Positions 25,417 to 34,037 of a DNA stretch of 64,000 nt are shown piece after piece. The notes beneath the pieces were generated by a model, which had not been told where the DNA came from, made no database searches, and was given only the letters and a program-made list of their open reading frames with translations. Position 1 is the stretch's first letter; each line of letters starts with the position of its first letter. A program made the position numbers and the translations under genes. This DNA comes from CALCKU01 sp964607445 (lineage in GTDB: Bacteria > Pseudomonadota > Alphaproteobacteria > Caulobacterales > Maricaulaceae): NCBI GenBank assembly GCA_964607445.1, contig CAZSKN010000002.1, positions 129,448 to 193,447 of the forward strand, given 5' to 3'.

Positions 25417-27571
25417 CTTTAATGAGATTATCAACACGGTCTCGGGCTGAATTGACAAAACGCGAGCGGTCTGTCTGGCCGCGCAGGACATAGGCGGTAA
25501 TCAGGATCACTAATTCTGTTCGGGTCACATTATGAGCTTCAACGGAAAAGGCCTGTCCCAGAATTGGAATATCTTTTAAAAACGGAATGCCGTCTTCGTC
25601 GCGCACAGTGTTTTCCTGAATAAGCCCGCCCATAATTGCAGTTTGACCATCTTCTAGTGATAGCTGCGTCGTAAGAGACCGGTTTGAAATCGTCGGGCTG
25701 GAAATAGAGGAGTTCGACGTACCTAAAACAGAGGAGACCTCTTGGGATATTGTCAAATCTATGCGCCCGTCACTAAACACAATCGGTTCAATCGCCATGA
25801 GAACCCCGGTTTCGCGATAATCGATCTGTTGCAAAATATCCGTACTACCACCGCCGTTTTGATTATTGGCCGCGCGTTGAGAGGTAATGACAGGAATATC
25901 TTGACCAATTTGAATTTCAGCCGCGCTACCAGACCGCGCTGTCAATGTGGGGGTCGAGAGGACTTTCACCCGTCGATTGTTCGCAAAGGCATTGATCGTG
26001 GCATCGACATTGCCTGATAAAAGATCCACCGTAAGCCCGCTACTCCCCAGCCCCAGACCGCCAGAATTCGCTGTCGCTTGAACGCTCTCACCACCCAGAT
26101 CTTCGATGAAAAACTCGACCCCGAAATTACTATCATCGGTTAATGTCACTTCTGCAATTTGAACTTCGATCAATACTTCGGGGGCCGGCGTATCCAATTG
26201 TTCAAGTAAGGCCCTTAATTTTGTATATTCATTCGTCGTGCCTGTGAACACAATACGATTGCCGATGGGGTCAACTGTAAATAAGGAGTTTGCGCCGCTA
26301 GGCGAGGTTGAATCTGCTGTCGGGGCGTTAATCCCTGAAATCCCCTGATCTGAGGAGTCGGAAAACACACTTTGGTTCGGCCCGGAAATGACCGAATTTG
26401 CGGTTTCCGCTAGAATTTCCGCGTCAACATTTTTAACCTGATAGACAAAAATTTGCTCAGAATCGCCCCCTTGAACCGGGCGATCAAGTTCTTTGACCCA
26501 GGCTTTTACACGCCTATGGGCTTGCTGGGTACGGGCGAAGACAAAAATGTCATTGGAATATTCAATGGGTAATAATGAAATGGTTTTAGATTGTTGTACA
26601 TTCAATGAGACCTGCCACCCTTCTGTTTGTAAGGCGCGGGTTAATTCGGTCGCGAGTTCAGAGGCCTCCCAGTAAAGCGGTTCGATACGGTGAACCTCAG
26701 ATCCGGAATATCGTAAATCGTCTAATTGTTGAATAATCTCCAAAGCGGCGTCAACATTTTCAGGCAAACCTGACAAGGTGACATAATTGGCCTGTGGGTC
26801 GGCTGTGGCTGTCAGCTTTGCAGAGGCCCCAAACCCAAAGGCTTCGCGTAGAAACCCGACCATACTCCCGGCGCTCAGGGCACGCATTTCGACAAATTGA
26901 ATGACAGGACGCAGATCACCGCGCGTACGTTGGCGGGCGCGGGATTTGATGAAATGCGGGATACGCGCGCGCAAGGCCGAGTCTTTTTGAATTTGATAAG
27001 TGCCGTTCTGGGGCACGACTTTCACGCCGTAGGTTTCCAAAGCATCGGCAACAAGGGTCTGGAATTCGGCAGATTTGATTTTGCCGGAGGACCTTAATTG
27101 TACGGACTCTGTCATTTGTGCGACTTCCGGCCCCGTCACATATGGTACTTTCAGCATTTTACCGTAAACGACGTCAATAAATTGGGGGACGGGTAACGGG
27201 TCGACATAGGCATCTATGGTTTTGACTTTTGAGACGGGCGCGCGTGTGTCCACTTCAACAGTATCGCGCGTTGCCGTGGGATCTCCTAAGGTGGGTACGG
27301 ACCCGATCTGTGACGGGCTGTCAGCAAATCTTGTTGTTGCATTCCCTGAATGCGGCGGGGCGTAGGGGACGGTTTTCGGGCCGCGCTCAATGCGATTGTT
27401 CAATGTAGAGTTTTCCAGATTTATCTCTTGCGTGCTTTGAGGCGGTTGTGAATCCGGCTTTTTAGGCAGGTTGAAGTGCTGACATCCTCCTAGGGCCAGA
27501 AGCGCGCAAAGGGCTATATGCGACGGGGTTCGGGTTTTTAATTTCCTTAAAGTGTCAATAGAAGTTGTCAT
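25376..27571 (-). CDS. gspD: Type II secretion secretin GspD, predicted lipoprotein
   Basis: 731 residues. The N-terminus is basic then hydrophobic, ending LALGGC at 25-30, a lipobox that predicts an acylated Cys30. N0-N3 domains occupy about 130-420 (for example VVPQNGTYQIQ and YVTLSGLPENVDAALEIIQQLD). The secretin core shows VEVQIAEVTL, VKVLSTPTLTARSGSAAEIQIG, ITSQRA, and the C-terminal LEDGQTAIMGGLIQ and VRDEDGIPFLKDIPILG motifs. It forms the outer-membrane channel. It lies 2 bp after the GspC-like gene. Confidence 0.95.
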   Translation of the reverse strand: MTTSIDTLRKLKTRTPSHIALCALLALGGCQHFNLPKKPDSQPPQSTQEINLENSTLNNRIERGPKTVPYAPPHSGNATTRFADSPSQIGSVPTLGDPTATRDTVEVDTRAPVSKVKTIDAYVDPLPVPQFIDVVYGKMLKVPYVTGPEVAQMTESVQLRSSGKIKSAEFQTLVADALETYGVKVVPQNGTYQIQKDSALRARIPHFIKSRARQRTRGDLRPVIQFVEMRALSAGSMVGFLREAFGFGASAKLTATADPQANYVTLSGLPENVDAALEIIQQLDDLRYSGSEVHRIEPLYWEASELATELTRALQTEGWQVSLNVQQSKTISLLPIEYSNDIFVFARTQQAHRRVKAWVKELDRPVQGGDSEQIFVYQVKNVDAEILAETANSVISGPNQSVFSDSSDQGISGINAPTADSTSPSGANSLFTVDPIGNRIVFTGTTNEYTKLRALLEQLDTPAPEVLIEVQIAEVTLTDDSNFGVEFFIEDLGGESVQATANSGGLGLGSSGLTVDLLSGNVDATINAFANNRRVKVLSTPTLTARSGSAAEIQIGQDIPVITSQRAANNQNGGGSTDILQQIDYRETGVLMAIEPIVFSDGRIDLTISQEVSSVLGTSNSSISSPTISNRSLTTQLSLEDGQTAIMGGLIQENTVRDEDGIPFLKDIPILGQAFSVEAHNVTRTELVILITAYVLRGQTDRSRFVNSARDRVDNLIKDESRLVTLKPKNF

Positions 27572-27573
27572 AT

Positions 27574-28083
27574 TTATAAGTCTTCAGATTTTCTGCTATC
27601 GTCTTCATTTTGACGATCATCATATTCGGTTACAGGGATTTCGCGTTCGTCTCCGTCAAAAACAGCAATTACCCGTGTCAGGTCAACTGTTTTTAATTGC
27701 CAACCGGATGCAAGCGTTTCGCCTTCATAGGCTGCAATCAGGGAATTATCCTCTAAAAGCAAGACAAGTTGTGATTTATTATCAAGACGTGAAACATTTA
27801 TAATTTTAGGGAAAGGTGGTGCAGAATTCTCCTCTGTCGCACCGTTGCGCGCTTGCGCGGCCCTTAACGTGTCTTCCTCTCCGGTAAGCGGGAATATGTC
27901 CATGGCTTTCAAGCGTTTATTTAAACCGGGGATATCAACAGTGCCCGGCGGCGTTTGCACTAAACGCGCCCACCGATCGCTATCAACAATATGGTCAGCC
28001 GTCTTTACGCTCGCTCGCCACCAGCCAACTATGGCGCTCAGTGCAAAAAGCCCGATTGCGATATATATATAATGTCGTTTCAT
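27574..28083 (-). CDS. gspC: GspC-like inner-membrane T2SS protein (HR domain, no PDZ)
   Basis: 169 residues. One N-terminal membrane helix (5-22), then a periplasmic part containing an HR-like beta segment (about 95-150: SQLVLLLEDNSLIAAYEGETLASGWQ, then TRVIAVFDGDEREI), and an acidic tail (DDRQNEDDSRKSEDL). GspC proteins link GspD to the inner-membrane platform through the HR domain. This one ends where a PDZ or coiled-coil domain would be in classical GspC. The position directly before gspD and TAATG coupling to gspM support the assignment, which remains tentative; GspN/PulN-like is an alternative. Confidence 0.6.
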   Translation of the reverse strand: MKRHYIYIAIGLFALSAIVGWWRASVKTADHIVDSDRWARLVQTPPGTVDIPGLNKRLKAMDIFPLTGEEDTLRAAQARNGATEENSAPPFPKIINVSRLDNKSQLVLLLEDNSLIAAYEGETLASGWQLKTVDLTRVIAVFDGDEREIPVTEYDDRQNEDDSRKSEDL

Positions 28084-28712
28084 TAAAGACCTGCCGGGAC
28101 AGAGTTGTCCGCGTCCGGCGTAGCTGGGCTGGACGCGGCGGCCGGCGCGGCTTGGATACGGATGGGGGCAAATCCAGAGATATTTATATGGGTCGGGGGA
28201 CGATTGCGAACCGTATTGGTGATCGTGGCTTCTTTGATCAAGATAATTTGTGGGTGGCTGGCAAAACCGGATAATATATCAACCGTGGTGCGCGTTTCCG
28301 GCGCCGCCCCTTGTAAATCAAAGGCCAAGACTTGCACTGTGTCTACATTTGTGGGTTCAGGATCAATGCGTAATCTTATATTTTGAATATTATGTGCTTT
28401 GGAGATATTGCGTAACGTCTGTTGCAAACGCGCGGCTATGACCCCGCTTGTCGGACCGGTCCACATTTTATTATCGGCTGATTGACGTGCGTTCAAACTT
28501 AACGCCAGCCGATCGGCCCAGATATCTGTATCCTTTATGCCTTCCAATATGATCAATTCATTTTTTGCGGCCGCGACCTTGGTTTCAATATCTTTTTCCA
28601 GTGTCGAAAGCCGGTCAAGGCCCAACCCGGCCAAAATCACGGCTAAAAACACAAGGCCATATGCGATAATAGGGGTTATTTCCAGATTTAGGCGCTGTAA
28701 AATTGTATTCAT
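28083..28712 (-). CDS. gspM: Type II secretion protein GspM
   Basis: 209 residues. A short cytoplasmic N-terminus, one membrane helix (about 14-32), a coiled segment (STLEKDIETKVAAAKNEL) and a ferredoxin-like periplasmic domain (VIAARLQQTLRNISKAHNI onward) match GspM topology. The Ala/Pro-rich C-terminal tail is extra. It overlaps the next gene by TAATG and follows gspL by 2 bp. GspM stabilises GspL in the inner-membrane platform. Confidence 0.82.
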   Translation of the reverse strand: MNTILQRLNLEITPIIAYGLVFLAVILAGLGLDRLSTLEKDIETKVAAAKNELIILEGIKDTDIWADRLALSLNARQSADNKMWTGPTSGVIAARLQQTLRNISKAHNIQNIRLRIDPEPTNVDTVQVLAFDLQGAAPETRTTVDILSGFASHPQIILIKEATITNTVRNRPPTHINISGFAPIRIQAAPAAASSPATPDADNSVPAGL

Positions 28713-28714
28713 AA

Positions 28715-29761
28715 TCAGGCCCCGATCTCGGCTGGACGGGGTACAAGTACGGCTTGGACGACGATGTTTTGTCGGGAGCCAAGATTGATATTTACATCTT
28801 TCAAAGAGGGCATGGCTTCCAGTGCCGTCACTATTTCTGGTACAGACAGATCGGCCTCGCCTTCAAATACCGCTTCCATTTTTTGATCGCGGAGCCGGAA
28901 ACTGATGAGCGACAGCCCGGTGTTGTCAAAGGGGGCGCATATGTCGGCAAATCCTTGCAGTAAAGCTGTGTTATAATCGATAACATCAGTTTTACGCGCG
29001 GCGGCCATATTCCCAAAGGCGCGGCGGCGTTGTGACAATATCTCTGCCGTATGATCTGTGATAGATTCAATATCGGACTGTGCCGCGCTTAGGGTCAGGC
29101 TATGATGTATATATTGCGCGCCCAGATAGAGGCTCGCGCAGCCAACAGCCGTCGCCATAATGGCCCCGATATTAACTGGCGAAAAGGTTTTGGATAAACG
29201 CTCGGCACTGAATTCAAAAAGAGGTAAATCCTTACGAAAATCAACAGATTGGACGGCGGGACGGGTATGGAAGAGGGGTGAAATTTTAGTTTCCGAGGCC
29301 TGTATAAACCGGTCCCATTGTGTCTGATCGGGTATATCACCCCACCACCGGCTGGCCTGCAGATCTCCGTCTTGCCATATCTGCCCCTCCAGACCACTCA
29401 GGGCTTTAATAAGATGGGCACCATCTTGTAGTTCTTGGCGCGCTAAACTTTCTGGAAGTGTCCGACCCGTATAGTTTTGGGGCCTTGCATAGCTCCAGAC
29501 CCCCGCTTTATGGGCGCCCGCCTTATTGGCGCTCTTGTCGTCCTCAATCCGAAATTCCGTTTCATGTGAGAGCGCTTCTTTGCGCACTTTCATCAGTACG
29601 GCTTGTCGCGCCGCTTTTCCACGGCCCTTAAGCTTGACCCGTCTAAACGCACAGTCTGAGCGCGGAATAAGGCACAGCTTGGGCGCGAAGGGGGCTGCAC
29701 GCCTCAAATTTTCTTGTTGGCCGTCATTATTGAGGGAGAACAGATGGGGTTTTAATAACAT
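28715..29761 (-). CDS. gspL: Type II secretion platform protein GspL
   Basis: 348 residues. A cytoplasmic actin-like part (about 1-190) precedes one membrane segment (near 198-216, IGAIMATAVGCASLYLGAQY) and a periplasmic ferredoxin-like domain with a final VQAVLVP. It binds GspE in the cytoplasm and GspM in the periplasm. The start overlaps the end of gspK by 35 bp, and no good later start exists. Sequence divergence in the cytoplasmic half is high, as usual for this family. Confidence 0.82.
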   Translation of the reverse strand: MLLKPHLFSLNNDGQQENLRRAAPFAPKLCLIPRSDCAFRRVKLKGRGKAARQAVLMKVRKEALSHETEFRIEDDKSANKAGAHKAGVWSYARPQNYTGRTLPESLARQELQDGAHLIKALSGLEGQIWQDGDLQASRWWGDIPDQTQWDRFIQASETKISPLFHTRPAVQSVDFRKDLPLFEFSAERLSKTFSPVNIGAIMATAVGCASLYLGAQYIHHSLTLSAAQSDIESITDHTAEILSQRRRAFGNMAAARKTDVIDYNTALLQGFADICAPFDNTGLSLISFRLRDQKMEAVFEGEADLSVPEIVTALEAMPSLKDVNINLGSRQNIVVQAVLVPRPAEIGA

Positions 29762-30779
29762 GCTTTAACTCATTTAAGGCGGGGGTGAGACCGTCCGCTC
29801 TCTCCTCTAGCACAGTCGTTTCATAAACCCAAAGCCTTCTAAAGGGTTTATTAAGGTGTCCGGTCTGACGTATAAGCTCAATAACTCTGACCTCCGTGCC
29901 CCCGGATGGACGCGGGGCGGATAAAATCAGGCGGGCGCTATTTGTCGGTGTTGTCCCACCAGCCCCAATATCGTCGAGTGAAACCCTTTGCGGCGTTTGA
30001 ATGGTTTCTATGTCGATGTCCAGAGCGTTCAAGACCCGGGGTGACGCCAGGCTGTGCCGGACGAGCGAGGTCCGTTGGTCGAGTGTGGTCATATTCATAA
30101 GGTCGATCATATCGATATTTTGAGCCAGGTGCGACCAGCCTAAAATTGCCGTCAGTTCTCTGAAACTTCGAAACGGGGCATTACTCGGTATGGGTTTTTT
30201 TCGAAGCCGGTAATCCGCACGCTCGGCGCCTCTAAATTGCCGACTGGCGTCTGAATCGCGATAATCAATCAACCGGGCTGATAATGTACGGGCCTGTGTC
30301 GTATTGGCACCAGAGGCGATCAAAATTTTTTCTATAACCTCTTGCGGCGCCGTATTGAGTGATACCAAACTCGCCGTATCCCATACTTCTAACCGGATGG
30401 GGCGTGTCGTCGTATTGGCGCGACGTTGGCCGCCTTTTACAGACCATAAATCAGGGGCGGGAATATTATCTTGTTGGGCTTGGATTAAATTGCCTTGGGC
30501 GTTGATAAAGCCAAAATCGGTTTCGATAATAGCGTTTTGGTCAAGATTGAACCCGCCTTTAACATTAATCGCCGATAATAATGTAAATATGGCCTCGGAC
30601 TCCGCGTTCATAAAGGCGAGATTTATATCGGCTTGTTCTTGAATCTGGGCGATGACATCAGAACTGCGTTGGAGGCGTTCAGCCGCAATGGTCCCGATAA
30701 TGGCAAGTATGGCGATGACGACCAAGACATAGGGCAGAACAAAGCCGCGCTCAGATATATTGGATTTATAAGTCATCAT
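29727..30779 (-). CDS. gspK: Type II secretion minor pseudopilin GspK
   Basis: 350 residues, the longest pseudopilin. The prepilin motif ERGFVLPYVLVVIAILAIIGTIAAERL lacks Glu at +5, which is a GspK trait. The large globular domain carries the SAM-like helical insert (VSLNTAPQEVIEKILIASG, RLIDYRDSDASRQFRGAERADY). GspK caps the pseudopilus tip with GspI and GspJ. It overlaps the gspJ 3' end by 14 bp. Confidence 0.9.
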   Translation of the reverse strand: MMTYKSNISERGFVLPYVLVVIAILAIIGTIAAERLQRSSDVIAQIQEQADINLAFMNAESEAIFTLLSAINVKGGFNLDQNAIIETDFGFINAQGNLIQAQQDNIPAPDLWSVKGGQRRANTTTRPIRLEVWDTASLVSLNTAPQEVIEKILIASGANTTQARTLSARLIDYRDSDASRQFRGAERADYRLRKKPIPSNAPFRSFRELTAILGWSHLAQNIDMIDLMNMTTLDQRTSLVRHSLASPRVLNALDIDIETIQTPQRVSLDDIGAGGTTPTNSARLILSAPRPSGGTEVRVIELIRQTGHLNKPFRRLWVYETTVLEERADGLTPALNELKHVIKTPSVLPQ

Positions 30780-31389
30780 TAATACTTATAAGATCATTTT
30801 TTACAGGCCGATCAAAATATTTTGAAATGGCCACGCTCCAGATCACAGGCCCGTTCGGGACTAATAAATAAATCGCATTGGGTAATATCGGGCGGATTTC
30901 AAAGCCGGGTTGATTAAAAAAACCCGCAGATATCGGTGCAGCAGGCGGCCATATATCCCGAAAAACACTGTCCACGCCGACATATCCAAACCGCGCCGAT
31001 TTAGGTATATCGGAGAGCAGTGTCAGCGTGACGTCCTTGCTAATATAGACCAGCGCATTGGTCTCGCTATTGTCGTCGACCAATCGTAAAGTAAAGGGTG
31101 TCAAGCCAGAGGAGTCCACACCCAGATTAATAGTGCTCACGCCAGACATTTCTACATCTGTTCCGGTAAAGGCCATGTCGGCTTGGTCGTTCCAGTGTGG
31201 TACAATTTCTGACATTAACGTAATGAGGGCCAGACGATCCAGACTCTTATCGACTGTGCGCTCGCTCGCGCTAACGGCTTTGTCAGAGACCTGTAATAAT
31301 GTACCAATAGATTGAAACATCGCCAGAGAGGCGATGGACAGAATCGCGAGGGCGATAAGGGTTTCAAGCAAGGTAAAACCGGTCGTCAT
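30766..31389 (-). CDS. gspJ: Type II secretion minor pseudopilin GspJ
   Basis: 207 residues from the ATG at 31389 (MTTGFTLLETLIALAILSIASLAMFQSIG), giving a short, typical prepilin leader. The frame is open to an ATG at 31539, which would add 50 Arg-rich residues. Neither start has a strong ribosome site, and other pseudopilins of this locus do have long leaders, so the longer form is possible. The mature domain length fits GspJ. It is the first gene of the J-K-L-M-C-D-I run. Confidence 0.82.
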   Translation of the reverse strand: MTTGFTLLETLIALAILSIASLAMFQSIGTLLQVSDKAVSASERTVDKSLDRLALITLMSEIVPHWNDQADMAFTGTDVEMSGVSTINLGVDSSGLTPFTLRLVDDNSETNALVYISKDVTLTLLSDIPKSARFGYVGVDSVFRDIWPPAAPISAGFFNQPGFEIRPILPNAIYLLVPNGPVIWSVAISKYFDRPVKNDLISINDDL

Positions 31390-31772
31390 GTTTTTATGTG
31401 AGATTGGATATCTGGTCACATTTTGCCTGAGGTAGCGCTTTAGATTTTGCCGGAGATATAATCTCGTCGCCCGCCGGACTTTGACGGGGTGGCCGGCGGT
31501 GTCAGACCGTGGGTTTTGATATGGATATATGGCGGGCATTCTCTGCTTTCATATACGGTTAACCGCGCAGACAAAACAAAATTATGACGCTCACGGGGTA
31601 AATATCATATCTTAGAGACCATCAAAGTCATGGGTATGAGTGTTACATTTATACAATAGCTCGGGCACAGTCGACATGACGCACATCATTTTATTAGCGC
31701 TCGACCCCTGTAGATTAATTGCCTATAGACGCTATAGGGTGACAGGCCGTGGAAAATCGAGAAGGACTGGGC

Positions 31773-32657
31773 ATGAAACGCAAAGGTATTATTCTCGCAG
31801 GCGGGGCCGGTACGCGGCTTCATCCCAGTACGATCTCTGTGTCTAAACAACTCATGCCGGTATATGATAAACCGATGATTTATTATCCTTTGTCTGTATT
31901 GATGCAGGCCGGTATCCGCGATATTTTGATTATCACAACTCCGCATGATAAACCGGCTTTTCAATTTCTTCTACAAGATGGGAAACGATGGGGCCTGGAA
32001 ATCCAATATGAGGTACAGCCCCAGCCGAATGGCTTGGCGCAGGCCTTGATTATTGCGGAAGATTTTCTGGATGGCCATCCCAGCGCGCTCATTTTGGGTG
32101 ATAATTTGTTTTTCGGTCTTGGCTTTACCCGTGCCGTGCAAACGGCCATGAAAAATGTCAACGGGGCGACAGTTTTCGGCTATCAGGTTAAAAATCCCAG
32201 CGCCTATGGCGTTGTCGGATTTGATGCCGATATGAAAGCAATCTCTCTTGTTGAAAAGCCTGTGGTTCCGGCTTCGAATTATGCTGTAACAGGACTATAT
32301 TTCTATGACGATCGGGCGTCCGCCTTTGCCAAAGATGTGCGCCCCTCTGATCGCGGAGAACTGGAGATTACAGCCTTGAACCAGATTTATCTGGACCGCG
32401 GAGAACTGACGGTAGAAATTTTAGAATCCGGTACAAATTGGCTCGATACGGGCACACATAAATCCCTTCTACAAGCGGCACAATTTGTCAGTGTTATTGA
32501 AGAACGCCAAGGCTTACGGATTTGCTGTCCGGAAGTGATCGCCTTTCAACAAAACTGGATTGATAGCGCGCAATTGGCGGCGCTCGCCGAACCTTTGCGC
32601 AAAAGTGGTTATGGGGAATATTTACTAAAAGTCGTGCAGGATAATGCTGTGGATTGA
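31773..32657 (+). CDS. rmlA: Glucose-1-phosphate thymidylyltransferase
   Basis: 294 residues. The ATG at 31773 has AAGGA 6 nt upstream; an in-frame GTG 24 bp earlier lacks one. The nucleotide-binding motif GGAGTRLHP is at 10-18, followed by SKQLMPVYDKPMIYYPLS, ILGDNLFFG, GYQVKNPSAYGVV and VEKP. It makes dTDP-glucose, the entry to dTDP-rhamnose and other deoxysugars for surface glycans. rmlB, rmlC and rmlD are not in the window. It lies on the opposite strand between gspF and gspJ. Confidence 0.95.
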   Translation: MKRKGIILAGGAGTRLHPSTISVSKQLMPVYDKPMIYYPLSVLMQAGIRDILIITTPHDKPAFQFLLQDGKRWGLEIQYEVQPQPNGLAQALIIAEDFLDGHPSALILGDNLFFGLGFTRAVQTAMKNVNGATVFGYQVKNPSAYGVVGFDADMKAISLVEKPVVPASNYAVTGLYFYDDRASAFAKDVRPSDRGELEITALNQIYLDRGELTVEILESGTNWLDTGTHKSLLQAAQFVSVIEERQGLRICCPEVIAFQQNWIDSAQLAALAEPLRKSGYGEYLLKVVQDNAVD

Positions 32658-32717
32658 GCCGCGGGATGCGGGTTTTAAAATTTTAAGCGCCTACAGATAA
32701 CCCCCGGCTCTTACCAC

Positions 32718-33923
32718 CTATATATTAAAGTCATAAAGGCTGGTCATCGCCAAAACGATTGAGATAACAATCACGCCGATGATTGCCGATATCAGTAAAA
32801 TAGCAATGGGTTCAGCCAGTGCCGCAAGACGCTTTGAGAGTTCCTGAGTTTCTTTTTCTTGTGTCTTGCCGACAAATAATAACATATTAGCTAACCCGCC
32901 GGAACTCCGTCCTGTTCTTATCATATCAATTGTCAGCGGGTCGAAGTCAGGAATGTTCTCATCCAGAACTTCGTCAATATTACGGCCCGCGCGAATATCT
33001 GTCCGTGCCGCCAAAAACCCTTGGCGTAGGCGTTCTGAACGAATTCCAAATTCGCCCAAGCGTAACGCCGAAAGCAGGTCGGCCCCATTATCGAGAGCGA
33101 TCCCTACTGTGCGGGCCCAGCCGCCTAAATCGGATTGGACTAAAACCGGGCCGATAAAGGGAAAACTTTCCATAGCGGTTCGCGTACGTGCGCGTAATCC
33201 GTCATGGTTGAAAACATATAGACCGCTTGCGATCAACAGACCAAGGCTGATCAAAACGCCCGCCAGATTTTCTTTTAAACTACCGCCAATCCCGATCACA
33301 AATCGGGATATCGCTGGCATATTGTCCCGATTGTCGCCGATTAAGGCTTCAAATCGGGGTACAACAAAGAGAAATAATAAAAAGACAATCACACTGCCGA
33401 TAATTGTTAGAAAAATCGGATAGGATAGGGCGGTGCGGACTTCATTGCGCATAGTATCTTCAAATTCCATCCGGTCGGCGGCGTCACTCAGGGCTTTGGC
33501 GGATTGACCGGTAGCTTCGCCAAGCTCGGCCAGACGGGGGACATAGCGCGGCAAACGTGGCATATGTTTTTCCATAGCCTGAGATAGACGTTCGCCCGAA
33601 CGTAAATCTTTGCGGATGCCTTCAGAGGCATTGGCTAAAAAGGGATGGGCATTTGATTTGGCCAGGCTGGCTAAGGCATCCAATAAGGTCACGCCAGCGC
33701 TAAGTAAGGTCGCCAATTGGCGTATGTAGCGCGCATGGTCTTTGGGTTTGGTTTTACGGTTGAACGTAAAGACTTCCGATTTCGGGGCGACTTCCGAAAT
33801 CTGGAAAATATCCAGTCGTCGGGCCTGTATGATATTATACGCCGCCGCTTCGTCACGGGCTTCGATCTTGCCTTTTACGGTTGTGCCGTTTCTGTCCAAT
33901 GCCTTGAATTTAAAATTTGCCAT
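32718..33923 (-). CDS. gspF: Type II secretion inner-membrane protein GspF
   Basis: 401 residues, with two GspF repeats of about 120 residues, each ending in a membrane hairpin: FTRQLATLLSAGVTLLDAL-type (here YIRQLATLLSAGVTLLDALA) and a second with DNGADLLSALRLG. The three membrane segments are at about 165-190, 215-235 and 370-395. It is the platform protein for pseudopilus assembly. It is set apart from the rest of the gsp genes by rmlA on the other strand. Confidence 0.95.
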   Translation of the reverse strand: MANFKFKALDRNGTTVKGKIEARDEAAAYNIIQARRLDIFQISEVAPKSEVFTFNRKTKPKDHARYIRQLATLLSAGVTLLDALASLAKSNAHPFLANASEGIRKDLRSGERLSQAMEKHMPRLPRYVPRLAELGEATGQSAKALSDAADRMEFEDTMRNEVRTALSYPIFLTIIGSVIVFLLFLFVVPRFEALIGDNRDNMPAISRFVIGIGGSLKENLAGVLISLGLLIASGLYVFNHDGLRARTRTAMESFPFIGPVLVQSDLGGWARTVGIALDNGADLLSALRLGEFGIRSERLRQGFLAARTDIRAGRNIDEVLDENIPDFDPLTIDMIRTGRSSGGLANMLLFVGKTQEKETQELSKRLAALAEPIAILLISAIIGVIVISIVLAMTSLYDFNI

Positions 33924-34037
33924 AATCTCTATTACAAGTTTGCGACGCCTCTGCCTATAGGCAAGTCGGCTTATGGGGTTGCGTGCGCGTCTGGGAGGTG
34001 GGTTGGATATCAGGCGGGTTGGAGACGGGCATGATGG

